Shown: positions 9,310 to 18,854 of the stretch, in pieces
Layout: every line of letters starts with the position of its first letter
Numbering within the stretch: the stretch's first letter is position 1
From: Lewinellaceae bacterium
Lineage (GTDB): Bacteria; Bacteroidota; Bacteroidia; Chitinophagales; Saprospiraceae
DNA length: 64,000 bases
Assembly (NCBI GenBank): GCA_020636095.1
Contig: JACJYN010000004.1
Location: 1,054,001-1,118,000 of the forward strand
Reading direction: 5' to 3'
Position numbers and translations under genes: made by a program
Notes under the pieces: generated by a model
The model's database searches: none
Told to the model about the DNA's origin: nothing
What the model saw: the letters and a program-made list of their open reading frames with translations, nothing else

Positions 9310-10611
9310 ATGGCAATCGACAAAAACCCGTTAGAACTCAGCTCCGACTTTAAATATGCACTCGACCGGATTGAAAAGCAAGGGCGCAATGTGTTCATTA
9401 CCGGACGGGCGGGCACCGGCAAGTCTACCCTGCTACAGCTTTTCCGCAATACCACCCGCAAAAAGACGGTCGTCCTGGCTCCTACCGGCATTGCCGCGCT
9501 GAATGTAAAAGGGCAAACCATTCACTCGTTTTTCGGTTTCCCACCCCGGCCGTTAGCGATTTCCGAGATCAAAAAGCGGCGCAACCGGCGCCTGTATCAG
9601 AATATGGAAGTGTTGGTCATCGATGAAATCTCTATGGTCAGAGCCGACTTGCTGGACAATATTGACTGGTTCCTTCGCATCAACCGGGATACCCCTTTGC
9701 CCTTCGGCGGCGTACAGGTAGTGTTCTTCGGCGACTTGTTTCAGCTGCCGCCGGTAGTGGCCAACGACCTGGAGGCCATGCGCTTTCAGTCGGAATACGA
9801 CTCTCCGTACTTTTTTTCAGCCCGGGCCATGCAGGAAGAAAGCTTTGTTATGGAAAAAATGGAGCTGCAAAAAGTATACCGGCAGGAGAACCGGCACTTT
9901 CTTCGCCTGCTGGAAGCAGTGCGGCTGAACCGCGTCGACTACGACGACCTGGAGGACCTGAACAACCGCTGTCTGCCCCAATTCGAGCCAGAAGATTTCT
10001 ACATTACCCTCTCCGCCCGCAACGCCACCGTAGACGCCATCAACAACAAGGAGTTGGGGCAGATTCCCTTGCCGGAACGGCTCTACCTGGCCAGTACTAC
10101 CGGGAATTTCAACCCCAAGCTCTACCCTACCGAACCGGCGCTAAGGCTTAAACTCGGGGCTCAGGTTATGTTCATCAAGAATGACCCGGAGAAACAATTT
10201 GTCAACGGCACCATTGGCATGGTCGCCGGCATGGACGACAACACGGTCACAGTAACCGTACAGGAAGAGGGCGGGCAAACCCGCCGGGTCGAAGTCGGCC
10301 CGATGGAGTGGGAAATTCTGCGCTACCAACCCAGCCTTACCGACGCCGATAAGATCGAAACGGAAACCATAGGCACCTTCCGGCAATTTCCCGTAAAACT
10401 GGCCTGGGCCATCACGATCCATAAATCGCAGGGCAAGACCTTTGACAAGGCCATCATCGACCTGGGCCGGGGCGCTTTTGAACACGGACAGGCCTACGTA
10501 GCCCTCAGCCGTTGCCGCAGCCTGGAGGGTATCGTGCTGAAGCAACCCATCCGAATGCAGGATATCATTACCGATGAGAAGGTCGTGGAATACTATGAGC
10601 AATACTTTTAA
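9310..10611 (+). CDS. PIF1/RecD-like superfamily 1B helicase
   Basis: ATP-dependent 5'-3' DNA helicase of the PIF1-like group, cytoplasmic. 433 residues, compact for the family. Walker A is GRAGTGKST (32-40), Walker B is VLVIDEISMV (about 98-107), and the C-terminal UvrD_C_2-type region carries AITIHKSQGKTFDKAIIDLG and YVALSRCRS (motifs V and VI). No nuclease domain is fused. It stands alone between the nuclease gene and the DUF4230-like gene. A role in replication-fork or G-quadruplex processing follows from the family, not from the context. Confidence 0.87.
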   Translation: MAIDKNPLELSSDFKYALDRIEKQGRNVFITGRAGTGKSTLLQLFRNTTRKKTVVLAPTGIAALNVKGQTIHSFFGFPPRPLAISEIKKRRNRRLYQNMEVLVIDEISMVRADLLDNIDWFLRINRDTPLPFGGVQVVFFGDLFQLPPVVANDLEAMRFQSEYDSPYFFSARAMQEESFVMEKMELQKVYRQENRHFLRLLEAVRLNRVDYDDLEDLNNRCLPQFEPEDFYITLSARNATVDAINNKELGQIPLPERLYLASTTGNFNPKLYPTEPALRLKLGAQVMFIKNDPEKQFVNGTIGMVAGMDDNTVTVTVQEEGGQTRRVEVGPMEWEILRYQPSLTDADKIETETIGTFRQFPVKLAWAITIHKSQGKTFDKAIIDLGRGAFEHGQAYVALSRCRSLEGIVLKQPIRMQDIITDEKVVEYYEQYF

Positions 10612-10698
10612 TAAGAAGTTGTTAAAAAAGAACCTTTCCGGCAGTTTTTACGTCAAAGAATTAGACAGCTTTCAGTTAAATTTGAGAAAAACAGATAT

Positions 10699-11913
10699 AT
10701 GGCACGCAGAGAATCTCCCAATCCATCGGGATCCAGAAATACACTAAGGGCTTTTTTACTCATTGTGGCCTTTAGCCTGATCGCCATCATTATTTATAAA
10801 AAGTACGTCTCGCCTCCCGGATACACCGATATTCCCAAAGAGTTGCAGATCAATTACGTCCCTTCCGACTTCAAGATCAACATCGATGAGGAGAACGCGC
10901 TGGCGATCCTTTCCAACCCGCACCGCTACCGGAAGGAATTCAACAACCTGGTGTACGATATTAATATGTCCATCCTCTATCACGTCGCCAACCGAATGGG
11001 GCTCAGCGAGGAGGATAAGGGGCGGTTACAGGAAGAATACGAAAAACACCACCCCTACCTGCGCAATCTCTATTTCCACGATTTCGTAGCGTTGAAGGAC
11101 ACCACTTCCAATCTTTACCAGACCTGGTATGACAATGAAGGCTCCAATGCGATCGAAGTGCTGAAAGAGGTGGCGGCCAAGTACACCTGCTTTCTGGTCA
11201 CCCAGATCATGACTACGCTGGTGCCCACCAAAGGGGGCAGCATCTACGCCAAGGGGCAAAGTGTCGATACACCCTGCGGCGTAGCCATGCAGGAAGCACT
11301 CAACCCCTTGCTGAGCCGCCTCAAAGAAAGAGCTGCCATCGAGGATTTCAGCCGTTCCCGCGGCTTATTGCAGGAAAAGGTGGAAAAAGCGATCGCCGAG
11401 CTGGCCACCATGGAAGTAAGAGACAAGAAGGGCCTGAATAAACAGCTACAAACCAGGGTTTTAGGCTTTGCCGTCTCCTCTTCCGATATAGAGGTATCCG
11501 CCATCAGTATTCTGAAAGTCGGCTTTCGCCTGACCGATTACTTCGATATCAGCCTGAACCCAAAGCTGGGCATCGTGACCGTCACCCTCCCGGAACCGAC
11601 GATCCTGTCCCACGAAGTCTACCCCAAAATCGACAAGCTGGACATTGGCTGGATGCGCGAGGTAAAAAGCATCGACCTCAACAAGAACTTCAACGCCCTG
11701 CGGGGTGAGTTTCGCCGGGAAGCTTTAGAGAGTGACATCATGGATAAGGCCAAGGCGCAGGCCATCGAGTTGATGAATACCATGTTTACCCCGGCCATCA
11801 AGGGCATGAACAACCGGTACAACCTGAGGGTGCAGTTCCGTCAGGTAGCCGAACAGCAGGAGTTCAATCCGGAATATTCATCTTCGACGTATGATTACGA
11901 AAATAAAGATTGA
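10699..11913 (+). CDS. Membrane-anchored DUF4230-like protein
   Basis: 404 residues. One N-terminal membrane helix (about 17-36, LRAFLLIVAFSLIAIII) after a basic stretch, the rest probably periplasmic. Residues about 265-395 resemble DUF4230: a strand-rich segment (LGIVTVTLPEPTILSHEV) followed by an amphipathic helix rich in Ala/Glu/Lys. The middle region (about 60-260) is mostly helical and I do not recognise it. Function unknown. An exact TAnnTTTG box (10677-10684) lies just upstream without a matching -33, which makes it weak. Confidence 0.68.
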   Translation: MARRESPNPSGSRNTLRAFLLIVAFSLIAIIIYKKYVSPPGYTDIPKELQINYVPSDFKINIDEENALAILSNPHRYRKEFNNLVYDINMSILYHVANRMGLSEEDKGRLQEEYEKHHPYLRNLYFHDFVALKDTTSNLYQTWYDNEGSNAIEVLKEVAAKYTCFLVTQIMTTLVPTKGGSIYAKGQSVDTPCGVAMQEALNPLLSRLKERAAIEDFSRSRGLLQEKVEKAIAELATMEVRDKKGLNKQLQTRVLGFAVSSSDIEVSAISILKVGFRLTDYFDISLNPKLGIVTVTLPEPTILSHEVYPKIDKLDIGWMREVKSIDLNKNFNALRGEFRREALESDIMDKAKAQAIELMNTMFTPAIKGMNNRYNLRVQFRQVAEQQEFNPEYSSSTYDYENKD

Positions 11914-11955
11914 GCCGCCGGCAGACGTGCCTTATCTAAACTAAGTCTAAATAAA

Positions 11956-11987
11956 TTTGTTGGAATGGTGCTATCTTTCTAATTTCG
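11956..11987 (+). promoter_or_regulatory. Possible promoter of the response-regulator gene
   Basis: TTTG (11956-11959), 20-base spacer, TAATTTCG (11980-11987; one mismatch to TAnnTTTG). The predicted start of transcription would be about 15-20 bases before the ATG. Confidence 0.35.
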
Positions 11988-12009
11988 CCAGGCAACCATT
12001 TCATTACCC

Positions 12010-12678
12010 ATGCGGCCAATATCAATTATTCTTGCTGATTCGCAGTATCTCGTCCGGTTGGGGTTGAGGCACCTCATCCGTAGCAAAGAGCAGTTCAAAG
12101 TGGTCGCGGAAGCAACAAAAGAGCCGCAACTACTTGAACAGGTAAAGGTTTTTTCTCCACAAGTCGTGATTCTCGACTACAACCAGCCGGAGAACTTTAG
12201 CCAGGCCACCGTTGAGCACATCAAGCGCACAGCGCCTCGAACCAACATCCTCATCATTAGCGCTGACAACAACAAAAAGAATATTTACGATATTCTGGAG
12301 CTGGGTGTAAACAGTTATCTGACGAAAGCCTGCGGGGAAGATGAGATCGTTGAGGCTATAAAAGCGACAGCCCGGGGAGAGAAGTTCTTTTGTACTAAGG
12401 TCCTGGATTTTTTGCTGGAAAGAACCTTTGCCAAAAACAATGGCAGTGAATCGTGTAATGCCACCCCTCTGACCGCCAGAGAGATCGAGATTGTCCAACT
12501 GATCGCTCAGGGGCTGATTGCCAAAGAGATCGCAGGCCGGCTCAACCTCAGTACCCATACGGTCTATACGCACCGGAAAAACATTATGAAAAAGCTGAAA
12601 TTCAACACTGCTTCCGAGCTGGTGTTGTACGCGGTAAACATGGGCCTGGTGAAAAATAACCGGCCTTCCTCCCAGTAA
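12010..12678 (+). CDS. NarL/FixJ-type two-component response regulator
   Basis: 222 residues. The receiver domain (about 1-125) has the acidic pair residue Asp10, phosphoacceptor Asp56 (VVILDYNQP), the Ser of IISAD and Lys106 (YLTKAC). The C-terminal LuxR-type helix-turn-helix is typical (LTAREIEIVQLIAQGLIAKEIAGRL, recognition helix near STHTVYTHRKNIMKKL). All conserved phosphorelay residues are present. No histidine kinase gene is adjacent, so it is an orphan within this window. The next gene, a LysM protein, begins 173 bases downstream on the same strand. Confidence 0.93.
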   Translation: MRPISIILADSQYLVRLGLRHLIRSKEQFKVVAEATKEPQLLEQVKVFSPQVVILDYNQPENFSQATVEHIKRTAPRTNILIISADNNKKNIYDILELGVNSYLTKACGEDEIVEAIKATARGEKFFCTKVLDFLLERTFAKNNGSESCNATPLTAREIEIVQLIAQGLIAKEIAGRLNLSTHTVYTHRKNIMKKLKFNTASELVLYAVNMGLVKNNRPSSQ

Positions 12679-12850
12679 AAGCACAAAAATGCAATCTTTT
12701 TGTTGTATCCTCCGTTAAACGAAGTATGCAGAACGCTCCAATCAGGGGACTAACTTGCATAAGTTGCTGATTTCATTTACCTTACTTAGGCTTTGAGCCC
12801 GCGAAAACAAGCTCTATATGTTTTCAGCCATGCTAATAAATTGATCCAAC

Positions 12851-14860
12851 ATGAAAAAAATTGTTCTGGCACTCTTTTTCGCGCTTCTTTTCAGTGCCTC
12901 CGCGCACGCAGCCAGCCTCTACATCCTCTACGACCCGGCCTGTATGGACCGCCTGGAGTACGTATCACTCAATGGAAATGACAAAAGTGATTACATCGTA
13001 TATCATGTCAACACCAGCCCGGGAGTAAAGGTCATTCTGGAAGTAGGAACGGAAAGTACCACCTCCCAGGACTTCCCGCCCGCACAGGTGATCAAATGCA
13101 GTAATGCTGTATTTGATGAAAAGCTGGTCAATGCGATCAACAGTAATATCGAACGGGTATTCATGGTGGTCAAGAAAGGCAATAACCGGTACTTCATCTC
13201 TCCAATTACCCTGGCCGCCCGCTATCTCAGGGCGAATGACTATATCCTCTACGACTCCCCCAAATACCGTTTCCAGTTTGACACCAAACTAGGCACCATC
13301 GGTGAAAATATCGCCTACAAAAATCCCAAGTCAGAAGTGTATTTTGAAGGTATGCTGGAAAACGATTGTTCCGGCGCCCTGCTCTTCCAGCAAAAGGCGG
13401 AATTCGCCGGCAATCCACATACCAATATAGAGTTGGTTCCGGAGGTCGGTATTGTCGAGGAGCGCAGTGGCATCAATGCAACTGACGCCATGCGTAACGT
13501 CCTTCGCCTGGAAAAGGTCAACGGGAAAAAACTGGCGCCTTATCTGCGGCAAATCTGTAAAGGCATTGTCGAACCGGATGAAGTGGGAGCGGTTGCCGGC
13601 GACGGCCAGCCGGCGGACGAATTTCTCAGCGTAGGGCCCCGGTTAGAAACCACCTCTGCCAAGGGAGTAACGCCCGCTGTTGAAACATTATCAGCTCCGG
13701 CCGCTGCTAAAACGGCTGCTGAATTTCACTCGGTTAAGAAAGGTGAAACCCTCTATCGGATTTCCAAACAATATAATGTTACGGTTGACCAGATTAAAGC
13801 CTGGAATAATAAAGGCAACTCCAACACCATCCTGGTGGGAGAAAAGCTTCGGGTAACGCCCCAGGGACAGTCACAGTCACGAACAGCGCCGGTTGAAGGA
13901 CAAATCCGAACGTTAGGGGGCCCGATGGGTTTCGACAATCCAACCGCCACCGGGCCGCAGCTTCCTGCAGTTAACACGCTAAAGGCTAAAGGCGGCAGCG
14001 GAGGAGGAGGATCCAGTGACATGTATCATGTCGTTAGGCCCGGAGAGACCGTAGCTTCGATTGCCATGAGTTATGGCTACACCGAGCAGTACTTCCGGAA
14101 ATTCAATAACCTGGGAAGCAATGAAGTGGCCAAGATCGGCCAAACCTTGAAGACATCAGATTGTGATTGCCCGCAAATACCATCTCCCGCCCCGGTTACA
14201 GGAGGGCAGAATGTAACAGCAGTAGAACCCGGCCTCAGTAATTATAATGCTACTCAATCCAGGATAAGTACTCCAACCTACAATCCAGGTTTGCCGAATC
14301 AACAGATGAACACTACCGGTACGGTTACCCGGCAAACAGCTACCCCTTCCGGGCCTGCTCCCGAAGAATCCTTCTATAACCAGAATCTGGGACAAAGCAG
14401 TAGCTATTCGGTACGGGAGTACGACAACCTCAATACGCCTCTGTTTCTGGACCGGCCCAGTTCGCCGCCGCCGCCACAGACACAAGTAGCGCGTCAACCA
14501 GCCAGCCCGGCTCTTCCCCAGGAGGGCCGTGAGTACAGCCCACAGGGCGATTTTTACAGCATCACAGGAAGCAGGATCGACAATACCCGAAGTACGGACA
14601 ATAATAACCTTGCCAGTAAAGGTATCATTTCCAGCAGCTTTTCCAGCCGCACGCCGGTGGCCGGTGGTGCTGCCCAGGAATACGGAAGCACTCCTACTCA
14701 AATGTCCAGCCAGGCCCGCAGCTTCTACGTGGTCAGGGAAGGCGATACGCTCTACAGCATTGCCCGCAATTATGGAATGACGGTAGAACGGCTTCGGGAC
14801 ATCAACAACCTCGGTGGTAGCGAAGTTATTATTCCCTACCAAAAGCTCTACCTCAATTAA
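12851..14860 (+). CDS. Exported protein with three LysM domains
   Basis: 669 residues with a signal peptide (MKKIVLALFFALLFSASAHA). Three LysM peptidoglycan-binding modules: about 293-337 (FHSVKKGETLYRISKQY), 391-434 (MYHVVRPGETVASIAMSY) and 625-669 at the extreme C-terminus (SFYVVREGDTLYSIARNY). The N-terminal 230 residues are an unrecognised domain with several Cys. The linker between LysM2 and LysM3 is long, disordered and rich in Pro, Gln, Ser and Thr. It lacks an M23 peptidase or amidase domain, so it is probably a cell-wall-binding structural or scaffold protein. The CNNM gene starts one base after its stop, implying translational coupling. Confidence 0.88.
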   Translation: MKKIVLALFFALLFSASAHAASLYILYDPACMDRLEYVSLNGNDKSDYIVYHVNTSPGVKVILEVGTESTTSQDFPPAQVIKCSNAVFDEKLVNAINSNIERVFMVVKKGNNRYFISPITLAARYLRANDYILYDSPKYRFQFDTKLGTIGENIAYKNPKSEVYFEGMLENDCSGALLFQQKAEFAGNPHTNIELVPEVGIVEERSGINATDAMRNVLRLEKVNGKKLAPYLRQICKGIVEPDEVGAVAGDGQPADEFLSVGPRLETTSAKGVTPAVETLSAPAAAKTAAEFHSVKKGETLYRISKQYNVTVDQIKAWNNKGNSNTILVGEKLRVTPQGQSQSRTAPVEGQIRTLGGPMGFDNPTATGPQLPAVNTLKAKGGSGGGGSSDMYHVVRPGETVASIAMSYGYTEQYFRKFNNLGSNEVAKIGQTLKTSDCDCPQIPSPAPVTGGQNVTAVEPGLSNYNATQSRISTPTYNPGLPNQQMNTTGTVTRQTATPSGPAPEESFYNQNLGQSSSYSVREYDNLNTPLFLDRPSSPPPPQTQVARQPASPALPQEGREYSPQGDFYSITGSRIDNTRSTDNNNLASKGIISSSFSSRTPVAGGAAQEYGSTPTQMSSQARSFYVVREGDTLYSIARNYGMTVERLRDINNLGGSEVIIPYQKLYLN

Positions 14861-14861
14861 A

Positions 14862-15971
14862 ATGGGCTTGTTGATTCTTTTCTTCCTACTCTCTATCTGC
14901 TTCTCCTTCCTTTGCTCAATCTGGGAAGCAGTGCTGTTGAGCGTGACCCCTTCCTTTGTGGTGATCAAAAGTAAACAAGGCGCCCGGGCTGGCAAGTTGC
15001 TCAAGCAATTCAAGGATGACATCGACCGGCCCCTATCCGCCATACTGACGCTGAATACCATTGCTCATACCGTGGGCGCCATTGGAGTCGGCGCGCAGGC
15101 CAGCAAGGCGTTTGGCAGTAGCTACATGGCCGTCGGAGGGATAGAATTGCCATTCTCAGTGGAAGCATTTGTCGGTGCAGCCATGACGCTGGCCATCCTC
15201 ATCCTGTCTGAGATCATCCCCAAGACTCTGGGCGCTAATTATTGGGAACAACTTTCCGGATTTACCGCCCACGCCATCAACATCCTAATATTTGTCCTGT
15301 TTCCACTGGTTTGGTTCAGCCAGTTCATTACTAAAAAGATGAAAAAGGATAAATCCAGGAGCGTCCTGAGCCGGGCGGAATTCACCGCCATGGCAGAGAT
15401 CGGTGAAAAGGAGGGTATTTTTAGAAGCAACGAATCCAAGATCATTCAGAATTTATTGAGGCTGAACACTATACGCGCCAAGGATATTATGACGCCCAGA
15501 ACGGTAGTCAAAGCCGCCGACCAGGAGAGAACGGTCGCGAGTTTTTATCAGGTGAATCAAAAACTGCAATTTTCCCGTATTCCCGTGTTCCGCAATACCA
15601 AAGACCACATTAACGGGTTCGTCCTCAAAGACGAAATACTGAGCTGCATGATCCACAGCAATGGCAACCTGCCGCTGAAAGACATCATGCGGGAGATCAT
15701 GATCATCAACGAACAAATGGCGCTGCCGGACCTCTTCAACCGCCTGATGGAAAAACGGGAGCACATCGCTCTGGTGGTCGACGAATTTGGAGGGATGGCG
15801 GGCATCATCACCATGGAGGACGTTATCGAAACGCTGATTGGTATGGAGATCGTCGATGAGCAGGACAACATTGAGGACATGCAGTCACTAGCCCGGAAGA
15901 ACTGGGAGAAAAGAGCGCACAGCCTGGGCTTGATCGATGAGGAAGGTAGAAATATAGGAGGTGAAGAATAA
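14862..15971 (+). CDS. CNNM/DUF21 and CBS-pair membrane protein (HlyC/CorC-like)
   Basis: 369 residues. An N-terminal DUF21/CNNM region with four hydrophobic segments (about 1-165) is followed by a tandem CBS pair (about 190-335; IMTPRTVVKAAD, GFVLKDEIL, LVVDEFGGMAGIITMEDVIE). The usual C-terminal CorC_HlyC (transporter-associated) domain is missing: only about 30 residues follow the second CBS. CNNM relatives carry or regulate divalent-cation (Mg2+/Co2+) efflux. I chose the ATG at 14862, one base after the LysM stop; an upstream in-frame extension overlaps the LysM gene and would spoil the first membrane helix. Confidence 0.85.
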   Translation: MGLLILFFLLSICFSFLCSIWEAVLLSVTPSFVVIKSKQGARAGKLLKQFKDDIDRPLSAILTLNTIAHTVGAIGVGAQASKAFGSSYMAVGGIELPFSVEAFVGAAMTLAILILSEIIPKTLGANYWEQLSGFTAHAINILIFVLFPLVWFSQFITKKMKKDKSRSVLSRAEFTAMAEIGEKEGIFRSNESKIIQNLLRLNTIRAKDIMTPRTVVKAADQERTVASFYQVNQKLQFSRIPVFRNTKDHINGFVLKDEILSCMIHSNGNLPLKDIMREIMIINEQMALPDLFNRLMEKREHIALVVDEFGGMAGIITMEDVIETLIGMEIVDEQDNIEDMQSLARKNWEKRAHSLGLIDEEGRNIGGEE

Positions 15972-16021
15972 ACCCTTGCCCCCTCTGCACACCTCAGCCG
16001 CTCTGTAGGGTCCAACTCAGG

Positions 16022-16963
16022 TCAGAAATCGGCATACACCTCTGCTCTCGGTACTCGTTGAGGCAAAGGCCCGAAGTGGGCCAGCTTCAACTCCGCCATA
16101 CGCCGGCCGGCCTTGGCCCGGTTGATCAGCGGTTCATTATCGAGCCAGGCGGTGAGATAGCCCGACCAAAATGCATCACCTGCGCCGGTTGTATCCTTGA
16201 CTTCTACCTTTCTCGCCGGCAAGAAAAGCCCTCCTTCCGCGTTGGCCACATAACATCCCTCGCCCCCCATCGTTATACAGGCTTCCGAAGCACCCAGCCC
16301 CATAAAGTGGGCGGCGGCTTTTTCCGGATCTTCCAGCTTTGAATCATACAGGCGCTCCCAATCCACCTCGCTCACTTTTATGAGCGCGCCATGGCCGCAG
16401 TATTCCGATACGATCTTCTGCGCCTGCTGCTGGCTCCGCCAGATCTTTCGGGCGTAATTGGCGTCGATACTCAGCTGGCAGCCTTTCTCAGCCGCCATCC
16501 TGGCAGCGCGCAGGATGCTGCTCTGCGCCGGCTCCCGGCTCAGGGCAAAACAGGTGGTGTGAAACAAGGCAACCTCATCAAACAGCCCGGTGGGAAACTG
16601 TTCATCGATGATCTCACAGTCAGCGCCCCGATAGGCCTCGAAATTGGAAACATTACGGGAACGCGTTACCAGGATAAGCGTAGTGGGAATATCTATGGCC
16701 CGAACATTTTCGCATTCCACCCCCAGGCCTTGTACATACTTGAACAGATAGCGCCCCATATCATCATTGCCCAGAGATGCCACGAGTTTGGATTTGTTGC
16801 CCAGGCGCGCCATATTCATACACATGTTCGCCGGGCTTCCCCCGAGAAGGCGTTTAAAATTGTGCACTTCATCCAGATTATCGGCAAAATCGGTGGAAAT
16901 GAAGTCGATCAGTAACTCGCCTACTGCTAAAATGTCGTATTTTTTATTGCGCCGGCTTGACAT
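16022..16963 (-). CDS. PfkB-family carbohydrate kinase
   Basis: ATP-dependent sugar kinase, 313 residues, cytoplasmic. The N-terminal pattern YDILAVGELLIDFIS and GGSPANMCMNMARLG match PfkB signature 1, and DTTGAGDAFWSGY is signature 2 with the catalytic Asp. Fructokinase-like, but the substrate cannot be fixed. The ATG at 16963 begins MSSRRNKKYDI; the frame stays open upstream without family similarity. It is divergent from glpD across 187 bases and convergent with the CNNM gene. Confidence 0.9.
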   Translation of the reverse strand: MSSRRNKKYDILAVGELLIDFISTDFADNLDEVHNFKRLLGGSPANMCMNMARLGNKSKLVASLGNDDMGRYLFKYVQGLGVECENVRAIDIPTTLILVTRSRNVSNFEAYRGADCEIIDEQFPTGLFDEVALFHTTCFALSREPAQSSILRAARMAAEKGCQLSIDANYARKIWRSQQQAQKIVSEYCGHGALIKVSEVDWERLYDSKLEDPEKAAAHFMGLGASEACITMGGEGCYVANAEGGLFLPARKVEVKDTTGAGDAFWSGYLTAWLDNEPLINRAKAGRRMAELKLAHFGPLPQRVPRAEVYADF

Positions 16964-17150
16964 TGCAAACAATTTTGTGTCTGTCGGTTTATAATTAGGG
17001 TACGATTGTTCTTGACCTTTAAAGCTTTGTGCAATTGCGCATCGCCTGGGAAGGCATGAACCGGTTTCACTTATTGTGTTTTTCACACAAAGCCTTTGTA
17101 CTTTACACCGTAAAATAAGAGAATTTCCTTCAAAATCAAACTTTGCCACA

Positions 17151-18833
17151 ATGAGCCTTTTGTCCTCTATCAATCGAAAAGAAATCATCGAAAAACTGGA
17201 AAGCGAGCCATATGACCTGATTGTGGTTGGCGGCGGCATTACCGGCGCCGGCATTGCCCTGGATGCGGCTTCCAGAGGTATGAAAGTCGCTTTGTTAGAA
17301 AAAGATGACTTCGCCTCCGGCACCAGTAGTAAATCTACCAAGTTGATTCATGGGGGGCTTCGCTACCTGAAACAGTTTGAAATAGGCCTGGTCCGCGAGG
17401 TCGGCCGCGAACGGGCTATCGTCCATAAGTTGGCGCCCCACCTGGTGGTGGCGGAAAAAATGTTGCTCCCGTTGGTAAGGGGAGGCACCTTCGGCCCGCT
17501 TGGCACGTCCGTTGGTTTATTTGTTTACGATCTGTTGGCCGGTGTCAGGGGAGATGACAAAAGAAGGATGCTGAACAAGAAGCAAACGCTGGAAAAAGAA
17601 CCTTTGCTAAAGGGGCAGAGCGAGGCCCTCAATGGCAGTGGCTACTACGCAGAATATCGCACCGATGACGCCAGGCTCACCATCGAGAACATCAAAACAG
17701 CTGGAAAATATGGCGCGGTATGCCTCAACTATGTTAAAGTAACGGACTTACGCTATCAAGACGGGAAAGTTGCCGGCGTTCATTGTATGGATATGGAAAC
17801 CGAAGAAATGCTGGAGGTGAAAGCCGCTTATGTGGTGAGCGCCGCCGGCCCCTGGGTCGACACCTTACGCAAAAAAGATAACTCATTGAAGGGCAAACGC
17901 ATTTTTATGTCCAAAGGGGTTCATATTGTAGTTCCCCATAAACGATTCCCCGCTCGGCAGTCACTTTATTTTGATATTCCGGACGGCCGGATGGCCTTCG
18001 CCATTCCCCGGCAGCGGGTAACTTATATAGGCACAACCGACACCCCCTACGAGGGCGACCCCAATAAAATCCCCATCAACCAGGAAGATGTAGACTATCT
18101 GCTGAATGCAACCAACCACATGTTCCCCGGGGTGGGGCTCACGTCCGAAGATGTGGAGTCCAGTTGGGCCGGCGTGCGGCCGCTCATCTATGAAGAAGGC
18201 AAATCCGCCTCCGAGATGTCCCGTAAAGATGAAATCTTCGAGTCTGAATCAGGGCTAATATCCATTGCAGGAGGTAAGCTTACCGGATACCGGAAAATGG
18301 CGGAACGGGTGACCAGCCTTTTGGGGCAAAAATTCCAGAAGGAGCATAACCGAACGCTCCAGCCGAGCCAAACCAGGCAAATTCCATTATCGGGAGGAAC
18401 ATTCCGAAACGCAGAAGATGTGGAGATTTATAAGAAAACAGTGGCGCAACAGCTCAATGAGCTCGGGCTCGACAACTATCACGCCGACTATCTGGTGGCT
18501 AACTACGGCAAACAGGCGGGCCCTATCCTGGATAAATCCCGGGCATACAAGGATGAACCGGAAGTGGCGCTGGCCAGAGCGGAAGCCTGGTATGCCATTC
18601 ACCATGAACTGGCGCTCCATCCCATGGATTTCTTCAACCGCCGGACCGGGAGGTTGTATTTCAACCTCCCCAGTATCCCGGCCGTCTTAGAGCCAATACT
18701 CGAAGATTTTCAGGCCTACTTCCAATGGAGTGCAGAGAGGCTGAAAGAGGAAACGGATAAAGTCCATGAAGAAATCCGGTGGGTTTCTGAATTTGAGTAT
18801 ACATCGAAGGCAGGTAAGCAGGTTTCTTCGTAA
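17151..18833 (+). CDS. glpD: Aerobic glycerol-3-phosphate dehydrogenase
   Basis: FAD-dependent, membrane-associated enzyme that oxidises sn-glycerol-3-phosphate to dihydroxyacetone phosphate and passes electrons to quinone. 560 residues, typical length. The FAD-binding Rossmann motif is DLIVVGGGITGAGIALDAAS (about 20-40), followed by the family motif SSKSTKLIHGGLRYLKQFE. The C-terminal DAO_C helical domain is present. I chose ATG 17151 (MSLLSSINRKE); the open frame upstream has no similarity. GH31 follows 21 bases downstream, so the two may be cotranscribed. Confidence 0.94.
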   Translation: MSLLSSINRKEIIEKLESEPYDLIVVGGGITGAGIALDAASRGMKVALLEKDDFASGTSSKSTKLIHGGLRYLKQFEIGLVREVGRERAIVHKLAPHLVVAEKMLLPLVRGGTFGPLGTSVGLFVYDLLAGVRGDDKRRMLNKKQTLEKEPLLKGQSEALNGSGYYAEYRTDDARLTIENIKTAGKYGAVCLNYVKVTDLRYQDGKVAGVHCMDMETEEMLEVKAAYVVSAAGPWVDTLRKKDNSLKGKRIFMSKGVHIVVPHKRFPARQSLYFDIPDGRMAFAIPRQRVTYIGTTDTPYEGDPNKIPINQEDVDYLLNATNHMFPGVGLTSEDVESSWAGVRPLIYEEGKSASEMSRKDEIFESESGLISIAGGKLTGYRKMAERVTSLLGQKFQKEHNRTLQPSQTRQIPLSGGTFRNAEDVEIYKKTVAQQLNELGLDNYHADYLVANYGKQAGPILDKSRAYKDEPEVALARAEAWYAIHHELALHPMDFFNRRTGRLYFNLPSIPAVLEPILEDFQAYFQWSAERLKEETDKVHEEIRWVSEFEYTSKAGKQVSS

Positions 18834-18854
18834 GGAAAAATCAACTTTAAACAC

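Noticed and set aside
14814..14861. Upstream start for the CNNM gene
   Set aside because: It would overlap the LysM coding region and place 16 charged or polar residues before the first membrane helix.
14156..15061. 301-codon open frame on the minus strand across the LysM/CNNM junction
   Set aside because: Antisense to two recognised genes; GC-rich codon composition keeps such shadow frames open.
17078..17095. CRP-like site TGTGTTTTTCACA before glpD
   Set aside because: The spacing is one base short of the CRP consensus, no regulator is in sight, and such A/T-flanked motifs are common by chance.
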